Shown here: positions 1-7,116 of the stretch, one piece after another | Numbering within the stretch: the first letter of the stretch is position 1 | How the letters are laid out: every line of letters starts with the position of its first letter | Source of the DNA: Sphingobium sp. CCH11-B1 | GTDB lineage: Bacteria > Pseudomonadota > Alphaproteobacteria > Sphingomonadales > Sphingomonadaceae | DNA: 13,093 nt | NCBI RefSeq assembly: GCF_001556865.1 | Contig: NZ_LSJY01000099.1 | Coordinates: 1 to 13,093 of the forward strand | Direction of reading: 5' to 3' | Notes under the pieces: model-generated | What the model was told of the DNA's origin: nothing | Database searches by the model: none | Seen by the model: the letters and a program-made list of their open reading frames with translations, nothing else | Translations under genes and position numbers: made by a program

Positions 1-1
1 A

Positions 2-1828
2 TCCGCGCCTGCGTGCGAACCGCTCGACATAAATCTCGACTGCAAAGAAATCCTTGTCGAATATCTTCGTCACGCCTTTCCAGTCCAGCAGATGCGTGTT
101 TTCCGGAGCACTGATGGCGCTGATCGGTCCGAGCCGATGCTCGATGCCGATGGCCAGCCGGTGCTCAGTCAGGAGGCGATCGCCGCGCGGGACGAACTGA
201 TCGAGCAGCTCTGCGCCCTGCCTCCTGTGCCCGCCGCGCTCGACACGCTGATCGCCCATTTCGGGACCGACCGCGTCGCCGAGGTCACCGGCCGCTCTCG
301 CCGCCTCGTCGTCAAGCCCGACGGGTGCCAGGCGATCGAACGCCGCAGCGCCCGCGCCAATCTTGTCGAGACCAGTCTGTTTATGGACGGGGTCAAGCCG
401 ATCCTGGTGTTCAGCTCCGCTGGCGGCACGGGCCGCTCCTATCATGCAGATCGGGCTTCCAAAGCTGGCGACAGGCGGCGCATCCATTTTCTTCTGGAGC
501 CGGGGTGGCGGGCTGACGTGGCGATCCAGGGGCTCGGACGCAGCCACCGGACCAACCAGACCGTGCCGCCGATATTTCGCCCGGTGGTGACCGACTGCAA
601 GGGCGAGCGCCGCGCCATCTCCACCATCGCGCGGCGGCTCGACAGTCTGGGCGCCCTGACACGCGGGCAACGCCAGACCGGCGGGCAGGGCCTGTTCGAC
701 CCGAGTGACAATCTCGAAAGCGACCTGGCGCGCGAGGCGCTGGCGCAATGGTATCGTCTCCTGCACGGCGGCAAGCTCGCCAGCGTGACGCTGGCCGCCT
801 TCCAGGACATGACCGGCCTCAAGCTGGTCGACGATCATGCCGTGCTGCTGGAACGGTTGCCGCCGATCCAGCGCTGGCTCAACCGTTTGTTGGCGCTGCG
901 CATCGCTGTGCAGAACGCGATCTTCGAGGAATATATGGGTCTTATCCAGGCCCGCGCCGATGCGGCACGTGAGGCTGGGACCCTCGATGTCGGCGTTGAG
1001 ACCATCCGGGCCGAGAGGATCGTGACGCTCGCCGACCAGTGCCTGCGTGTCGACCCGAGAACCGGCGCCGAGACGCGACTGCTCCACCTCGAACTTCACC
1101 TGAAACCGCGCGTCACCGGTTGGGATCGCCTGATGCGGATCTGGGGCAACACCGACGGCGTCACCTTTCTGCACAACACTCGTTCCGGCCACGTCGCGCT
1201 GGGCGTGCCGTCCTGGTCGATCACCGACGAAGAGGGCCGTGTCATCCCGATGGTGTCGCTTGAACGCCCGACCGGATCTTCGCGGATCAGCGAGGCTGAA
1301 CTGGCACTCAGCCGCTGGAAGCGGATTGAGCACGATCGATTTCGCGATCTATGGGAGGCCGAATGTCTCGATGCATTGACGAAGGTCGACACCGAAGCGG
1401 TCCATGTAGCAACCGGCCTTCTCCTGCCGGTCTGGCACAAGCTGCCAGGGGACGATGTCCGTGTCTGGCGGATCGACGATGGCGCCGATACGACCATCCT
1501 CGGTCGTATCATCCACCCGCGTGCTCTCGGGCGGCTCCAGTCGGAATTTGTATTGGCTGTGAATGCGACAAGCCTCTCTCCCGGCGAAGTACTGCGCGGC
1601 GCGGAGGTTGCTGGCGGTGTTCTAATCCCGGGATTAAAGGGAGCGAGGCTCGTCACGGTGACGGTCAACAACAGCCGGCGTCTAGAAATTCGCGACTATG
1701 CGCCCGAGCATCGCAACTGGCTCAAGTTCTGCGGTGCGTTCAGCGAGGTCCTGAGCTTCAAGACCAGACTGTTTCTGCCGCCCGACAATGCGTGCGCCAT
1801 TCTTGAGAAGATTGCCACGGACGTTTGA
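2..1828 (+). CDS. Strawberry notch-family helicase-like protein, C-terminal part (5' end outside window)
   Basis: The reading frame is open from base 2 to the stop at 1826-1828 with no stop codon before the first ATG at 92, so that ATG is internal and the gene begins left of the window. The visible 608 residues match the helicase C-terminal domain and strawberry notch C-terminal domain of SBNO-like proteins. Counting from base 2, a VFSSAGGTGRSYHA segment lies near residues 137-150, and the helicase motif VI-like segment QGLGRSHRTNQ, carrying the presumed arginine finger, lies near 176-186. The following KGERRAISTIARRLDSLG and TRGQRQTGGQ segments are strongly typical of the bacterial family. 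Bacterial members are large proteins, often over 1,200 residues, with an N-terminal methyltransferase-like part and a DEAD/DEAH helicase core, and often sit on plasmids or integrated elements. Their biochemical role is unproven. The C-terminus looks complete. Nothing here shows regulation. Confidence 0.85.
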   Translation, partial: SAPACEPLDINLDCKEILVEYLRHAFPVQQMRVFRSTDGADRSEPMLDADGQPVLSQEAIAARDELIEQLCALPPVPAALDTLIAHFGTDRVAEVTGRSRRLVVKPDGCQAIERRSARANLVETSLFMDGVKPILVFSSAGGTGRSYHADRASKAGDRRRIHFLLEPGWRADVAIQGLGRSHRTNQTVPPIFRPVVTDCKGERRAISTIARRLDSLGALTRGQRQTGGQGLFDPSDNLESDLAREALAQWYRLLHGGKLASVTLAAFQDMTGLKLVDDHAVLLERLPPIQRWLNRLLALRIAVQNAIFEEYMGLIQARADAAREAGTLDVGVETIRAERIVTLADQCLRVDPRTGAETRLLHLELHLKPRVTGWDRLMRIWGNTDGVTFLHNTRSGHVALGVPSWSITDEEGRVIPMVSLERPTGSSRISEAELALSRWKRIEHDRFRDLWEAECLDALTKVDTEAVHVATGLLLPVWHKLPGDDVRVWRIDDGADTTILGRIIHPRALGRLQSEFVLAVNATSLSPGEVLRGAEVAGGVLIPGLKGARLVTVTVNNSRRLEIRDYAPEHRNWLKFCGAFSEVLSFKTRLFLPPDNACAILEKIATDV

Positions 1829-2082
1829 ACGCCGTAGAGCGGAGCCGCATCTCAACCACCCGACAGATACTGACTTCTTCTCACAGGTTGACCTCGCATC
1901 CGCCGGTGAAAGGCCACACGCTTTCGCAATTGAAGATGGCGGCATCGTGCCAGGCGCGAGCGATCTCGCGGCGATGCTGACGGCTCTTTTCCCGATTATC
2001 GCCGGCAGCGGAATTATGGCTTGGCCGCCTGCGGTAACTCAGGACTCCGACGCGACCTCCTGAAGCTTTGCGGTTGACGCCC
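1829..2082. other. Non-coding or decayed stretch left of the IS66 element
   Basis: This 254-bp stretch lies between the strawberry notch stop codon and the IS target duplication. A plus-strand frame is open from 1788 to 2063 and overlaps the upstream gene, but it has no ribosome binding site and no recognisable motif. Minus-strand frames are also open here, as is common at this base composition. Joined to the sequence right of the IS, it restores the pre-insertion locus. I see no RNA gene or clear terminator. Confidence 0.4.
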
Positions 2083-2090
2083 TCCAAAAG
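2083..2090. repeat. Target site duplication, left copy
   Basis: TCCAAAAG lies immediately outside the left terminal repeat and is identical to the 8 bases immediately outside the right end at 4774-4781. Eight bases is the standard duplication made by IS66-family transposition. Confidence 0.93.
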
Positions 2091-2112
2091 GTACGCATCC
2101 GTTGAGCGTCGC
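2091..2112 (+). repeat. IS66 left terminal inverted repeat
   Basis: The first 11 bases, GTACGCATCCG, are identical to the first 11 of the right end read inward. Similarity then becomes patchy, with about 16 of 22 positions matching. The start in GTA is typical of IS66-family ends. Confidence 0.9.
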
Positions 2113-2130
2113 CTTGCCCGGGACGTGACA

Positions 2131-2162
2131 GACCGCTCTTAAGGTCGCTCTTGAGCGCGGTC
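2131..2162 (+). promoter_or_regulatory. Stem-loop in the leader of the IS66 tnpA gene
   Basis: Bases 2131-2144 can pair with 2149-2162 around a TCGC loop. The 14-position stem has 11 Watson-Crick pairs, two G-T pairs and one mismatch (2137 with 2156). The stem ends two bases before the AGGAG ribosome binding site at 2165-2169. It lies just inside the left end, where outside transcription would enter the element. Leader hairpins in other insertion sequences lower transposase expression from incoming transcripts; that role is inferred here. Confidence 0.55.
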
Positions 2163-2177
2163 GTAGGAGCGGTTTTT

Positions 2178-2549
2178 GTGGGTCAGATCACGGTTTTCGG
2201 CGGGCCTGAGCGTCGGCGGCGCTGGGGCGAGGACGAGCGGGCGAAGATTCTGGCGGAGGCCTTTTCTCCTGGCGCCTGCGTGGCGCGTGTAGCCCGCCAG
2301 TATGACGTATCGACGGCGCTGGTTTACACCTGGCGCCGTAAGGCGTGCCTGGAGGCTGGGGTGGCGGGCGCTGCGGCGTCGGCGCAGGTCGGCTTCGTCG
2401 AAGCCGTCGTCCTTGATGACGGAGGCAGCAAGCCGTTACCGTCGCCGCCGGCTGTTGTGGTGGATCTGCCTGGTGGGCGGCGCGTGAACATCTACGCATC
2501 GGCGCCGCCCGGCATGGCCGCGGCTGTTCTGAAGGCGCTGATCCGATGA
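2178..2549 (+). CDS. tnpA: IS66 family accessory protein TnpA (Orf1)
   Basis: This 123-residue protein is the first gene of the IS66 operon. A helix-turn-helix region of the transposase-8/Orf1 type lies at about residues 16-55, with the typical segments WGEDERAKILAEA, VARVARQYDVS and VYTWRRK. A short conserved C-terminal block (DLPGGRRVNIYA, then AAAVLKAL) follows a less conserved linker. I chose GTG at 2178 because AGGAG at 2165-2169 lies eight bases upstream and the protein then has normal length. An in-frame TTG at 2151 would add nine residues but lies inside a stem-loop with no ribosome binding site. The product is needed for IS66 transposition in studied members, probably as a DNA-binding partner, though its exact role is unsettled. 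Its stop overlaps the tnpB start in an ATGA junction, indicating translational coupling. Confidence 0.9.
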   Translation: MGQITVFGGPERRRRWGEDERAKILAEAFSPGACVARVARQYDVSTALVYTWRRKACLEAGVAGAAASAQVGFVEAVVLDDGGSKPLPSPPAVVVDLPGGRRVNIYASAPPGMAAAVLKALIR

Positions 2550-2893
2550 TCCCGGTCCCGAGCGGAGGCAAGGTCTGGCTCGCGTTAGGCCATACTGACA
2601 TGCGCAAGGGCATGCGGTCGCTCGCTTTGCAGGTTCAGGAGGCCTTGAAAAAGGATGTCCATGCTGGCGACCTGTACGTCTTCCGCGGGCGGAGCGGGGC
2701 GCTTTGCAAAATTCTGTGGCATGACGGCCTCGGGATGTCATTATTCGCGAAGCGTTTGGAAAGAGGACGTTTTGTCTGGCCCGCCGCAAAGGACGGAACG
2801 GTGGCCATCTCGGCATCGGCGATGGCCTGCCTGCTCGAGGGTATAGACTGGCGTAACCCCCAGGAGACCTGGCGCCCAACCCAGGTCGGCTGA
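2546..2893 (+). CDS. tnpB: IS66 family accessory protein TnpB (Orf2)
   Basis: This 115-residue protein is the second gene of the IS66 operon and has the usual length for IS66 TnpB. It shows the hallmark sequence of the family: a start near IPVPSGGKVWLA, then TDMRKGMRSLAL, DLYVFRGRSG, KILWHDGLGMSLFAKRLERGRFVWP, and a C-terminal AMACLLEGIDW block. The ATG at 2546 overlaps the tnpA stop by four bases, so the two are probably made in a coupled way. TnpB is required for efficient transposition in characterised IS66 elements but has no known catalytic motif. It is unrelated to the RNA-guided TnpB of the IS200/IS605 family despite the shared name. The frame is intact. Confidence 0.93.
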   Translation: MIPVPSGGKVWLALGHTDMRKGMRSLALQVQEALKKDVHAGDLYVFRGRSGALCKILWHDGLGMSLFAKRLERGRFVWPAAKDGTVAISASAMACLLEGIDWRNPQETWRPTQVG

Positions 2894-3013
2894 TCCACCG
2901 CGTCAATCAAGGTGCGAGAAATCCCGCCTGTCCGGGCGCATTGGTGAGACAAAATACGCGGGAAAACTGGCTTAAATCCTGGGGTTTGCGGCAGGTTCGT
3001 GTTATAAAAAAGC

Positions 3014-4714
3014 ATGCCTGCAAGCGACCCGTCCGACGATCTCATCCAGCTTCGCGCTGAGTTTGCGCTCGTTCAGGAACGGGCCGATAAGGCGGAGGCT
3101 GAGGTCGCCATCGTTCAGGAACAGGCCCAGGCCAGATTGCTCGAGGCCGAAGCACGGGTTGCCAAAGTCTGGGCAATCAACGCTGATCTGCTGGCCCGCA
3201 ACGCCCACCTCGAGCTGATGAACGAGAAGATGCGCCGCGACAAATACGGCGCGAGCTCCGAGCGCAGCCGGCGCCTGCTGGGTCAGCTCGAACTCACCTT
3301 CGAGGAACTCGAGGCCAATGCCAGCGAGGCTGAGCTGCTTGGCCAGATTGCCGCCGACAAGACCACCGCGGTCGCAGCGTTCACCCGCAAGCGGTCCACC
3401 CGCCGCGACTTCCCGGCCGACGTTCCGCGCGAGAAGGTCGTCATCCCAGCGCCAGAGCTTTGCCCGTGCTGCGGCTCGGACGATCTTAGCCATCTGCCCC
3501 CGGTGATCACCGAAACGCTCGAGAGAATACCGGCCCGCCACAAGGTGATCCAGACGGTCCGGGAGAAGGTCTCGTGCCGTAAGTGCGAGAAGATCAGCCA
3601 GCCACCAGCGCCCTTCCACGTGACGCCGCGCGGGATGTTCGGGCCGCACTTCCTGGCGAACCTGGCCTTCCAGAAGTACGGTCTGCACCAGCCTCTCAAC
3701 AGCCAGCGTGACCGGCTCGAGGCCGAGGGCATCCCCTTGAGCCTCTCGACGCTCGCGGATCAGATCGGCGCGATCTGCGTGGCGGTGAAACCCCTGTTCC
3801 TGCTGCTGGAGGCGCACGGGCTTGCAGCAGAGCGCCTGCATGCCGATGACACCACCATTCCGCTGTTGGCAAAGTTGAAAACCAGCGTGGCGCGGATCTG
3901 GGACTATGTGCGCGACGATCGCCCGTTCGGCGGGCCGGCGCCGCCGGTGGCGCTGTGCTACTACTCCAGCGATCGCAGGGGCGAGCATCCTCGCGCCCAC
4001 CTGGCCGGCTATACCGGTATTCTCCAGGTCGACAGGTATGCCGGCTTCAATGCCCTGTTCGAGGAAGGCTGGGCCGATAAGCCCATGACGCGCGCAAATT
4101 GCTGGGTTCATGCACGCCGGGAATTCTTCAAGCTCGTCGACCTCAGACAGCAGCTCAAGCGCAAGAGAAAAGGCACTGCGCCGCTCATCTCGCCGCTGGC
4201 AACCGAGGCGCTGGAGATCATCGATCGGCTCTTTGCCATCGAGCGCGGCATCAACGGCAAGCCTGCCGCCGAGCGCCTGGCCGTTCGCCAGGAGCTGTCC
4301 GCTCCGATCGTTGCCGAACTGGAGGCCTGGATGCACGAAACGCGCAGCAAGCTCTCTCGTCACGATGCCGTGGCCAAGGCCATCGCCTACCTTCAGAACG
4401 ACTGGGCAGGCTTCACCACCTTCCTCGCCGATGGCCGGATATGTCTCTCGAACAACGCCGCGGAGCGCCAGCTGCGCAGCGTGGCCCGGGGAAGAAAAGC
4501 CTGGTTGTTCGTGGGCTCGGACCGCGGCGGCCAGCGCGCGGCGATGATGTTCAGCCTGTTCGGCACGGCCCGGCTCAACGAAGTTGATCCGCTCGCCTGG
4601 TTCACTGACGTCCTCGCCCGGATCGCTGACATCCCCCAGAACCGCCTTCACGAACTCCTGCCGTGGAACTGGAAGGCAGCTCAGCAGCAGGTGGCCGAGG
4701 AACTCGCCGCCTGA
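3014..4714 (+). CDS. tnpC: IS66 family DDE transposase TnpC
   Basis: This 566-residue protein is the catalytic transposase of the element. Residues 8-75 are rich in charged heptad-like repeats and probably form the usual N-terminal coiled coil. A zinc-binding segment follows, with C150, C152, C153 and the CRKC pair at C188 and C191. The DDE catalytic core reads HADDTTIPLL (D278 or D279), ILQVDRYAGF (D340) and LSNNAAERQLR (E484). The WLFVGSDRGGQRAA block and the short C-terminal tail (LLPWNW) are also typical. Length is normal and the frame is unbroken, so the enzyme should be active. The gene begins 120 bp after tnpB, a usual gap in IS66. No clear Shine-Dalgarno sequence precedes the ATG, so expression may depend on readthrough from the first two genes. 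A 549-residue antisense frame is a composition effect. Confidence 0.96.
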   Translation: MPASDPSDDLIQLRAEFALVQERADKAEAEVAIVQEQAQARLLEAEARVAKVWAINADLLARNAHLELMNEKMRRDKYGASSERSRRLLGQLELTFEELEANASEAELLGQIAADKTTAVAAFTRKRSTRRDFPADVPREKVVIPAPELCPCCGSDDLSHLPPVITETLERIPARHKVIQTVREKVSCRKCEKISQPPAPFHVTPRGMFGPHFLANLAFQKYGLHQPLNSQRDRLEAEGIPLSLSTLADQIGAICVAVKPLFLLLEAHGLAAERLHADDTTIPLLAKLKTSVARIWDYVRDDRPFGGPAPPVALCYYSSDRRGEHPRAHLAGYTGILQVDRYAGFNALFEEGWADKPMTRANCWVHARREFFKLVDLRQQLKRKRKGTAPLISPLATEALEIIDRLFAIERGINGKPAAERLAVRQELSAPIVAELEAWMHETRSKLSRHDAVAKAIAYLQNDWAGFTTFLADGRICLSNNAAERQLRSVARGRKAWLFVGSDRGGQRAAMMFSLFGTARLNEVDPLAWFTDVLARIADIPQNRLHELLPWNWKAAQQQVAEELAA

Positions 4715-4751
4715 ACCATCGTCAACGGGGCGACCTGGTTACGGGAGCGCC

Positions 4752-4773
4752 GCGGCTGCTATCGGATGCGTAC
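4752..4773 (-). repeat. IS66 right terminal inverted repeat
   Basis: Read on the minus strand from 4773 inward, it starts GTACGCATCCG and matches the left end perfectly for 11 bases, then partially. It lies 37 bp beyond the tnpC stop codon, so little non-coding DNA is left at this end. Confidence 0.9.
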
Positions 4774-4781
4774 TCCAAAAG
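4774..4781. repeat. Target site duplication, right copy
   Basis: TCCAAAAG follows the right terminal repeat directly and exactly matches the copy at 2083-2090. Removing the element plus one copy rejoins the original sequence. Confidence 0.93.
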
Positions 4782-5186
4782 TCCAGGGTCTCGATCTTTT
4801 CTGGCGAGGCTGGACCACCGCAGTCCGCGCCCGCGACGACGTGCTTATCCCGAAATTCAAGGCTCGGGAGGTCGTTAAGCTTCCCCTGGACTTTACAGCG
4901 ATCAACCGTTTCCATCACAGCGGTAAAGTCGGGCTCCAGGATCGACAACGCATTCAGCACTGCCCTCGAGATCGGAGAAGCCGGAGGGAAATCGATGGTC
5001 GCGCCGAAAGGCGTGCTTGACCGTCTCGACAAACATCACAAACCGGGCGCGGCTCGCCAGTAAAGCCTTCTGGATAGGCCCCGATCCTTTAGCACAGCGT
5101 TGAAGATGAACGTATCCAGCCAGTTGCCCCGGAGCGTCGGGATGGCCCAACGCCTCCCTTGGTTTGCTGTGGCGCCTTTGCCCCGA
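4782..5186. other. Region of unclear content between the IS66 element and the SDR gene
   Basis: These 405 bp contain no gene I can name. On the minus strand a frame is open from TTG at 5032 into the IS. Before the insertion it would have continued past the TGG at 4778-4776 with about 14 further codons and ended at a TGA near 2061-2063. The same frame upstream, after one TGA at 5038-5036, reads another open stretch containing NWLDTFIFNAVLKDRG and RRLYW, which looks protein-like. This could be the remnant of a minus-strand gene broken by a nonsense mutation and then by the IS, but no family is recognised. A plus-strand frame at 4766-5020 is also open. No terminator for the SDR operon could be identified. 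Confidence 0.35.
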
Positions 5187-5933
5187 TCACCGCATCATCA
5201 TCCCGCCATCGACGGCGTATTGGCTGCCGGTAACAAAGGCGGAATCCTCGGACAGCAGGAACAGCGCCACGGCGGCGGCCTCATCGGAGGTTCCGGCGCG
5301 ACTCAGCGGAACCTGGCCGAGCACGAAGTTTTCGAACGAGGTTCGCGCCTCATCGGGGAGAAAATGCCGGAAGTTGGTGTCGATGGGTCCCGGTACGAGG
5401 ACGTTGGCACGGATACCGCGCGGCGCGAGCGCGCGCGCCCAGTTGCGCGCCATGGCGATGACCGCGCCCTTGGTCGCCGCGTAAAGACTGGTCAGCGCCG
5501 CGCCTTCATAGGCGGAGCTGGAGGCGGTGACGACGACGGAGGCGCCGGGATTGAGCCAGGCCGACAGGCCGGCGAGCTGGAGCATGGGCCCCCGCACATT
5601 GGCGGCCATCATCGCGTCGAAGGTCGCGGCATCCACATCCTCTATCGCCCCGAGCGCTGCGTAGCCCGCGTTCAGCCACAGGCCGTCAAGGGACCCGGCC
5701 GCCCGCACTGTCTCGACAAGGGCGGCGACAGCAGCCGGATCAGCGGCGTCGTTCGTCAGCGCGATGGCGTCGTTCGCCAACGCCTGTCTCGCCGCCTCGA
5801 CGCGCCCTCTGTCGAGGCCGGTGACGATCACTGATCCGCCTTCACGGACGATCCGCCTGGCTCCGGCCAAGCCCATGCCGCTGGTGCCGCCCGTGATGAG
5901 CACACGCTTTCCGGCGAAGCGCGGAGACATCAT
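5187..5933 (-). CDS. Short-chain dehydrogenase/reductase (classical SDR)
   Basis: This 248-residue protein has the normal length and order of a classical SDR, a cytosolic NAD(P)-dependent oxidoreductase of alcohols or carbonyls. The cofactor-binding motif TGGTSGMG is at residues 14-21, NAG at 88-90, the structural asparagine N112 in ANVRG, the catalytic serine in TASSS (S138 region), and the catalytic pair Y151 and K155 in YAATK. The PG motif is at 181-182 and the usual VDGG end is at 241-244. All catalytic residues are present. The start overlaps the stop of the upstream aldo/keto reductase in an ATGA junction, so the two form a coupled operon. A second ATG directly follows the first and could be the real start. 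The substrate cannot be told from sequence. Regulation is probably shared with the operon and may involve the divergent AraC protein. Confidence 0.93.
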   Translation of the reverse strand: MMSPRFAGKRVLITGGTSGMGLAGARRIVREGGSVIVTGLDRGRVEAARQALANDAIALTNDAADPAAVAALVETVRAAGSLDGLWLNAGYAALGAIEDVDAATFDAMMAANVRGPMLQLAGLSAWLNPGASVVVTASSSAYEGAALTSLYAATKGAVIAMARNWARALAPRGIRANVLVPGPIDTNFRHFLPDEARTSFENFVLGQVPLSRAGTSDEAAAVALFLLSEDSAFVTGSQYAVDGGMMMR

Positions 5934-6967
5934 CTCTGCCCAGTCATATGGGCGCGATAGGCGCCCTGGCGTTCCAGCATCCAGCCGGGATATTCCGGCT
6001 GCAAGGCGCTTGCCTCATCGAGGGTCGCCAAATCTTGCGCGGACAACCGCACATCGACGGCGGCCAGATTGTCGTCGAGTTGCTCCGGCCGCCTGGCCCC
6101 GACGATCACGCTGGTGACGACGTCCTGATGCAGCAGCCAGGCCAAAGCGATCTGCGCGACGCTGACGCCGTAGGCTTCAGCGATCGGTCGCATGGCGTCG
6201 ATCACGCCATACCCTCGCTCCCGGTCCACCGGTGGGAAGTCAAAAGTCGCGCGGCGGCCCTCGCCGGTCGTCTCGTCCTCGCGGCTGTATTTGCCCGACA
6301 GAAAACCCCCGGCAAGCGGGCTCCACACCATCAATCCCAGCCCCTCGGCCTTGAGCATCGGGGCGATCTCCCGTTCCAGGCCGCGGCCGGCCAAGGTGTA
6401 ATAGGCTTGCAGCGACAGGATCGGCGCCACATTGCGGGCCTCGGCGACGCCGATCGCCTTGACGATCTGCCAGGCCGCCCAGTTGGACAGGCCGATGTAG
6501 CGGACGTGCTCCTGCCGCACGAGCGTATCGAGCGCCTCGAGCGTCTCGACGATCGGAGTCGCCGCATCGAAACCGTGAATCTGATAGAGGTCGATATGGT
6601 CGAGCTGGAGCCGGTCCAGGCTCGCCTTGCACTGGTCCAGCACATGTTTGCGCGAGGCCCCCCGCGCATTAGGCCCATCGCCCATCGGCCCCATCACCTT
6701 GGTGGCGATCACCAGATCTTCGCGGGCGAGGCCGAGGTTGCGGATCGACTGGCCGAGTATGCGTTCGCTCGTCCCGCCGGCATAGACGTTGGCGGTGTCG
6801 ATGAAGTTGACGCCCGCCTCGACGGCCGCCTTGACCACGGCGTCCGCCTCCTCCTGACGCAACTGGCCGATCTGGCCCCACATCCCCTCGCTGCCGCCGA
6901 AGGTCATGGTCCCGAGACAGAGTTCGGAGACGAACAGGCCGCTCGGGCCAAGGGAACGATAACGCAT
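5930..6967 (-). CDS. Aldo/keto reductase
   Basis: This 345-residue protein is a TIM-barrel aldo/keto reductase of usual length, a cytosolic NADPH-dependent enzyme that interconverts aldehydes or ketones and alcohols. The catalytic tetrad is visible: D57 in FIDTANVY, Y62, K90 in ATKVMG and H131 in YQIHG. The IGLSNW segment near 158-163 and the C-terminal SVIVGARRPEQLDDNL cofactor-binding block are typical. The C-terminal PGWMLERQGAYR segment places it in a large bacterial subgroup with no single known substrate. The start at 6967 is supported by AGGAG eight bases upstream (CTCCT on the plus strand at 6976-6980). It is the first gene of a two-gene operon with the downstream SDR and diverges from an AraC-type regulator across about 150 bp. 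That arrangement suggests regulator control of this operon, which is inferred. Confidence 0.94.
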   Translation of the reverse strand: MRYRSLGPSGLFVSELCLGTMTFGGSEGMWGQIGQLRQEEADAVVKAAVEAGVNFIDTANVYAGGTSERILGQSIRNLGLAREDLVIATKVMGPMGDGPNARGASRKHVLDQCKASLDRLQLDHIDLYQIHGFDAATPIVETLEALDTLVRQEHVRYIGLSNWAAWQIVKAIGVAEARNVAPILSLQAYYTLAGRGLEREIAPMLKAEGLGLMVWSPLAGGFLSGKYSREDETTGEGRRATFDFPPVDRERGYGVIDAMRPIAEAYGVSVAQIALAWLLHQDVVTSVIVGARRPEQLDDNLAAVDVRLSAQDLATLDEASALQPEYPGWMLERQGAYRAHMTGQR

Positions 6968-7116
6968 GGGGCAAACTCCTCGTCGTCGGTATGTGTCCGT
7001 CAGATAGGGCGGCGCACCCCGGGGGGCGACGCCGATCGTCGCAATCTCTTGCCCGATTATCTCAATCGCCTTGATCGCCGCTGGCGTTGAGGCCGACGGG
7101 CGCTAAGGATGGCGAC
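6968..7116. promoter_or_regulatory. Divergent intergenic region between aldo/keto reductase and AraC-type regulator
   Basis: This 149-bp region must hold the promoters of both divergent genes. It contains a ribosome binding site for each: AGGAG on the minus strand at 6980-6976 and AAGGA on the plus strand at 7105-7109. A GC-rich block lies at about 7006-7035. A near-direct repeat (AATCGCC then GATCGCC at about 7063-7078) could be part of an AraC site, but this is weak. No convincing sigma-70 boxes were assigned. Confidence 0.4.

Larger units (their letters stand above)
2091..4773 (+). mobile_element. Complete IS66-family insertion sequence (2,683 bp)
   Basis: The element is bounded by terminal inverted repeats that both begin GTACGCATCCG when read inward. 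It is flanked on each side by the 8-bp sequence TCCAAAAG, the target duplication length expected for IS66. Inside are the three genes of the classical IS66 layout, tnpA, tnpB and tnpC, all on the plus strand and all open. The perfect target duplication and undamaged genes suggest a fairly recent, possibly still active, insertion. It landed in a region with no recognised gene, so no clear host function was lost. Confidence 0.95.

Noticed and set aside
1788..2063. Possible small plus-strand gene of about 91 codons after the strawberry notch gene
   Set aside because: It overlaps the upstream gene, has no ribosome binding site near any start and no recognisable motif, so it was not annotated as a gene.
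2546..2893. TnpB as an RNA-guided nuclease related to Cas12
   Set aside because: The IS66 TnpB is a different small protein that only shares the name; no RuvC motifs or guide RNA region are present.
3002..4651. A 549-codon open frame antisense to tnpC
   Set aside because: It lies fully opposite a clear IS66 transposase, shows no domain motifs, and long antisense frames are common in high-GC coding DNA.
5948..7090. A 380-codon plus-strand frame opposite the aldo/keto reductase
   Set aside because: The minus-strand gene has its full catalytic tetrad; the opposing frame is a composition shadow.
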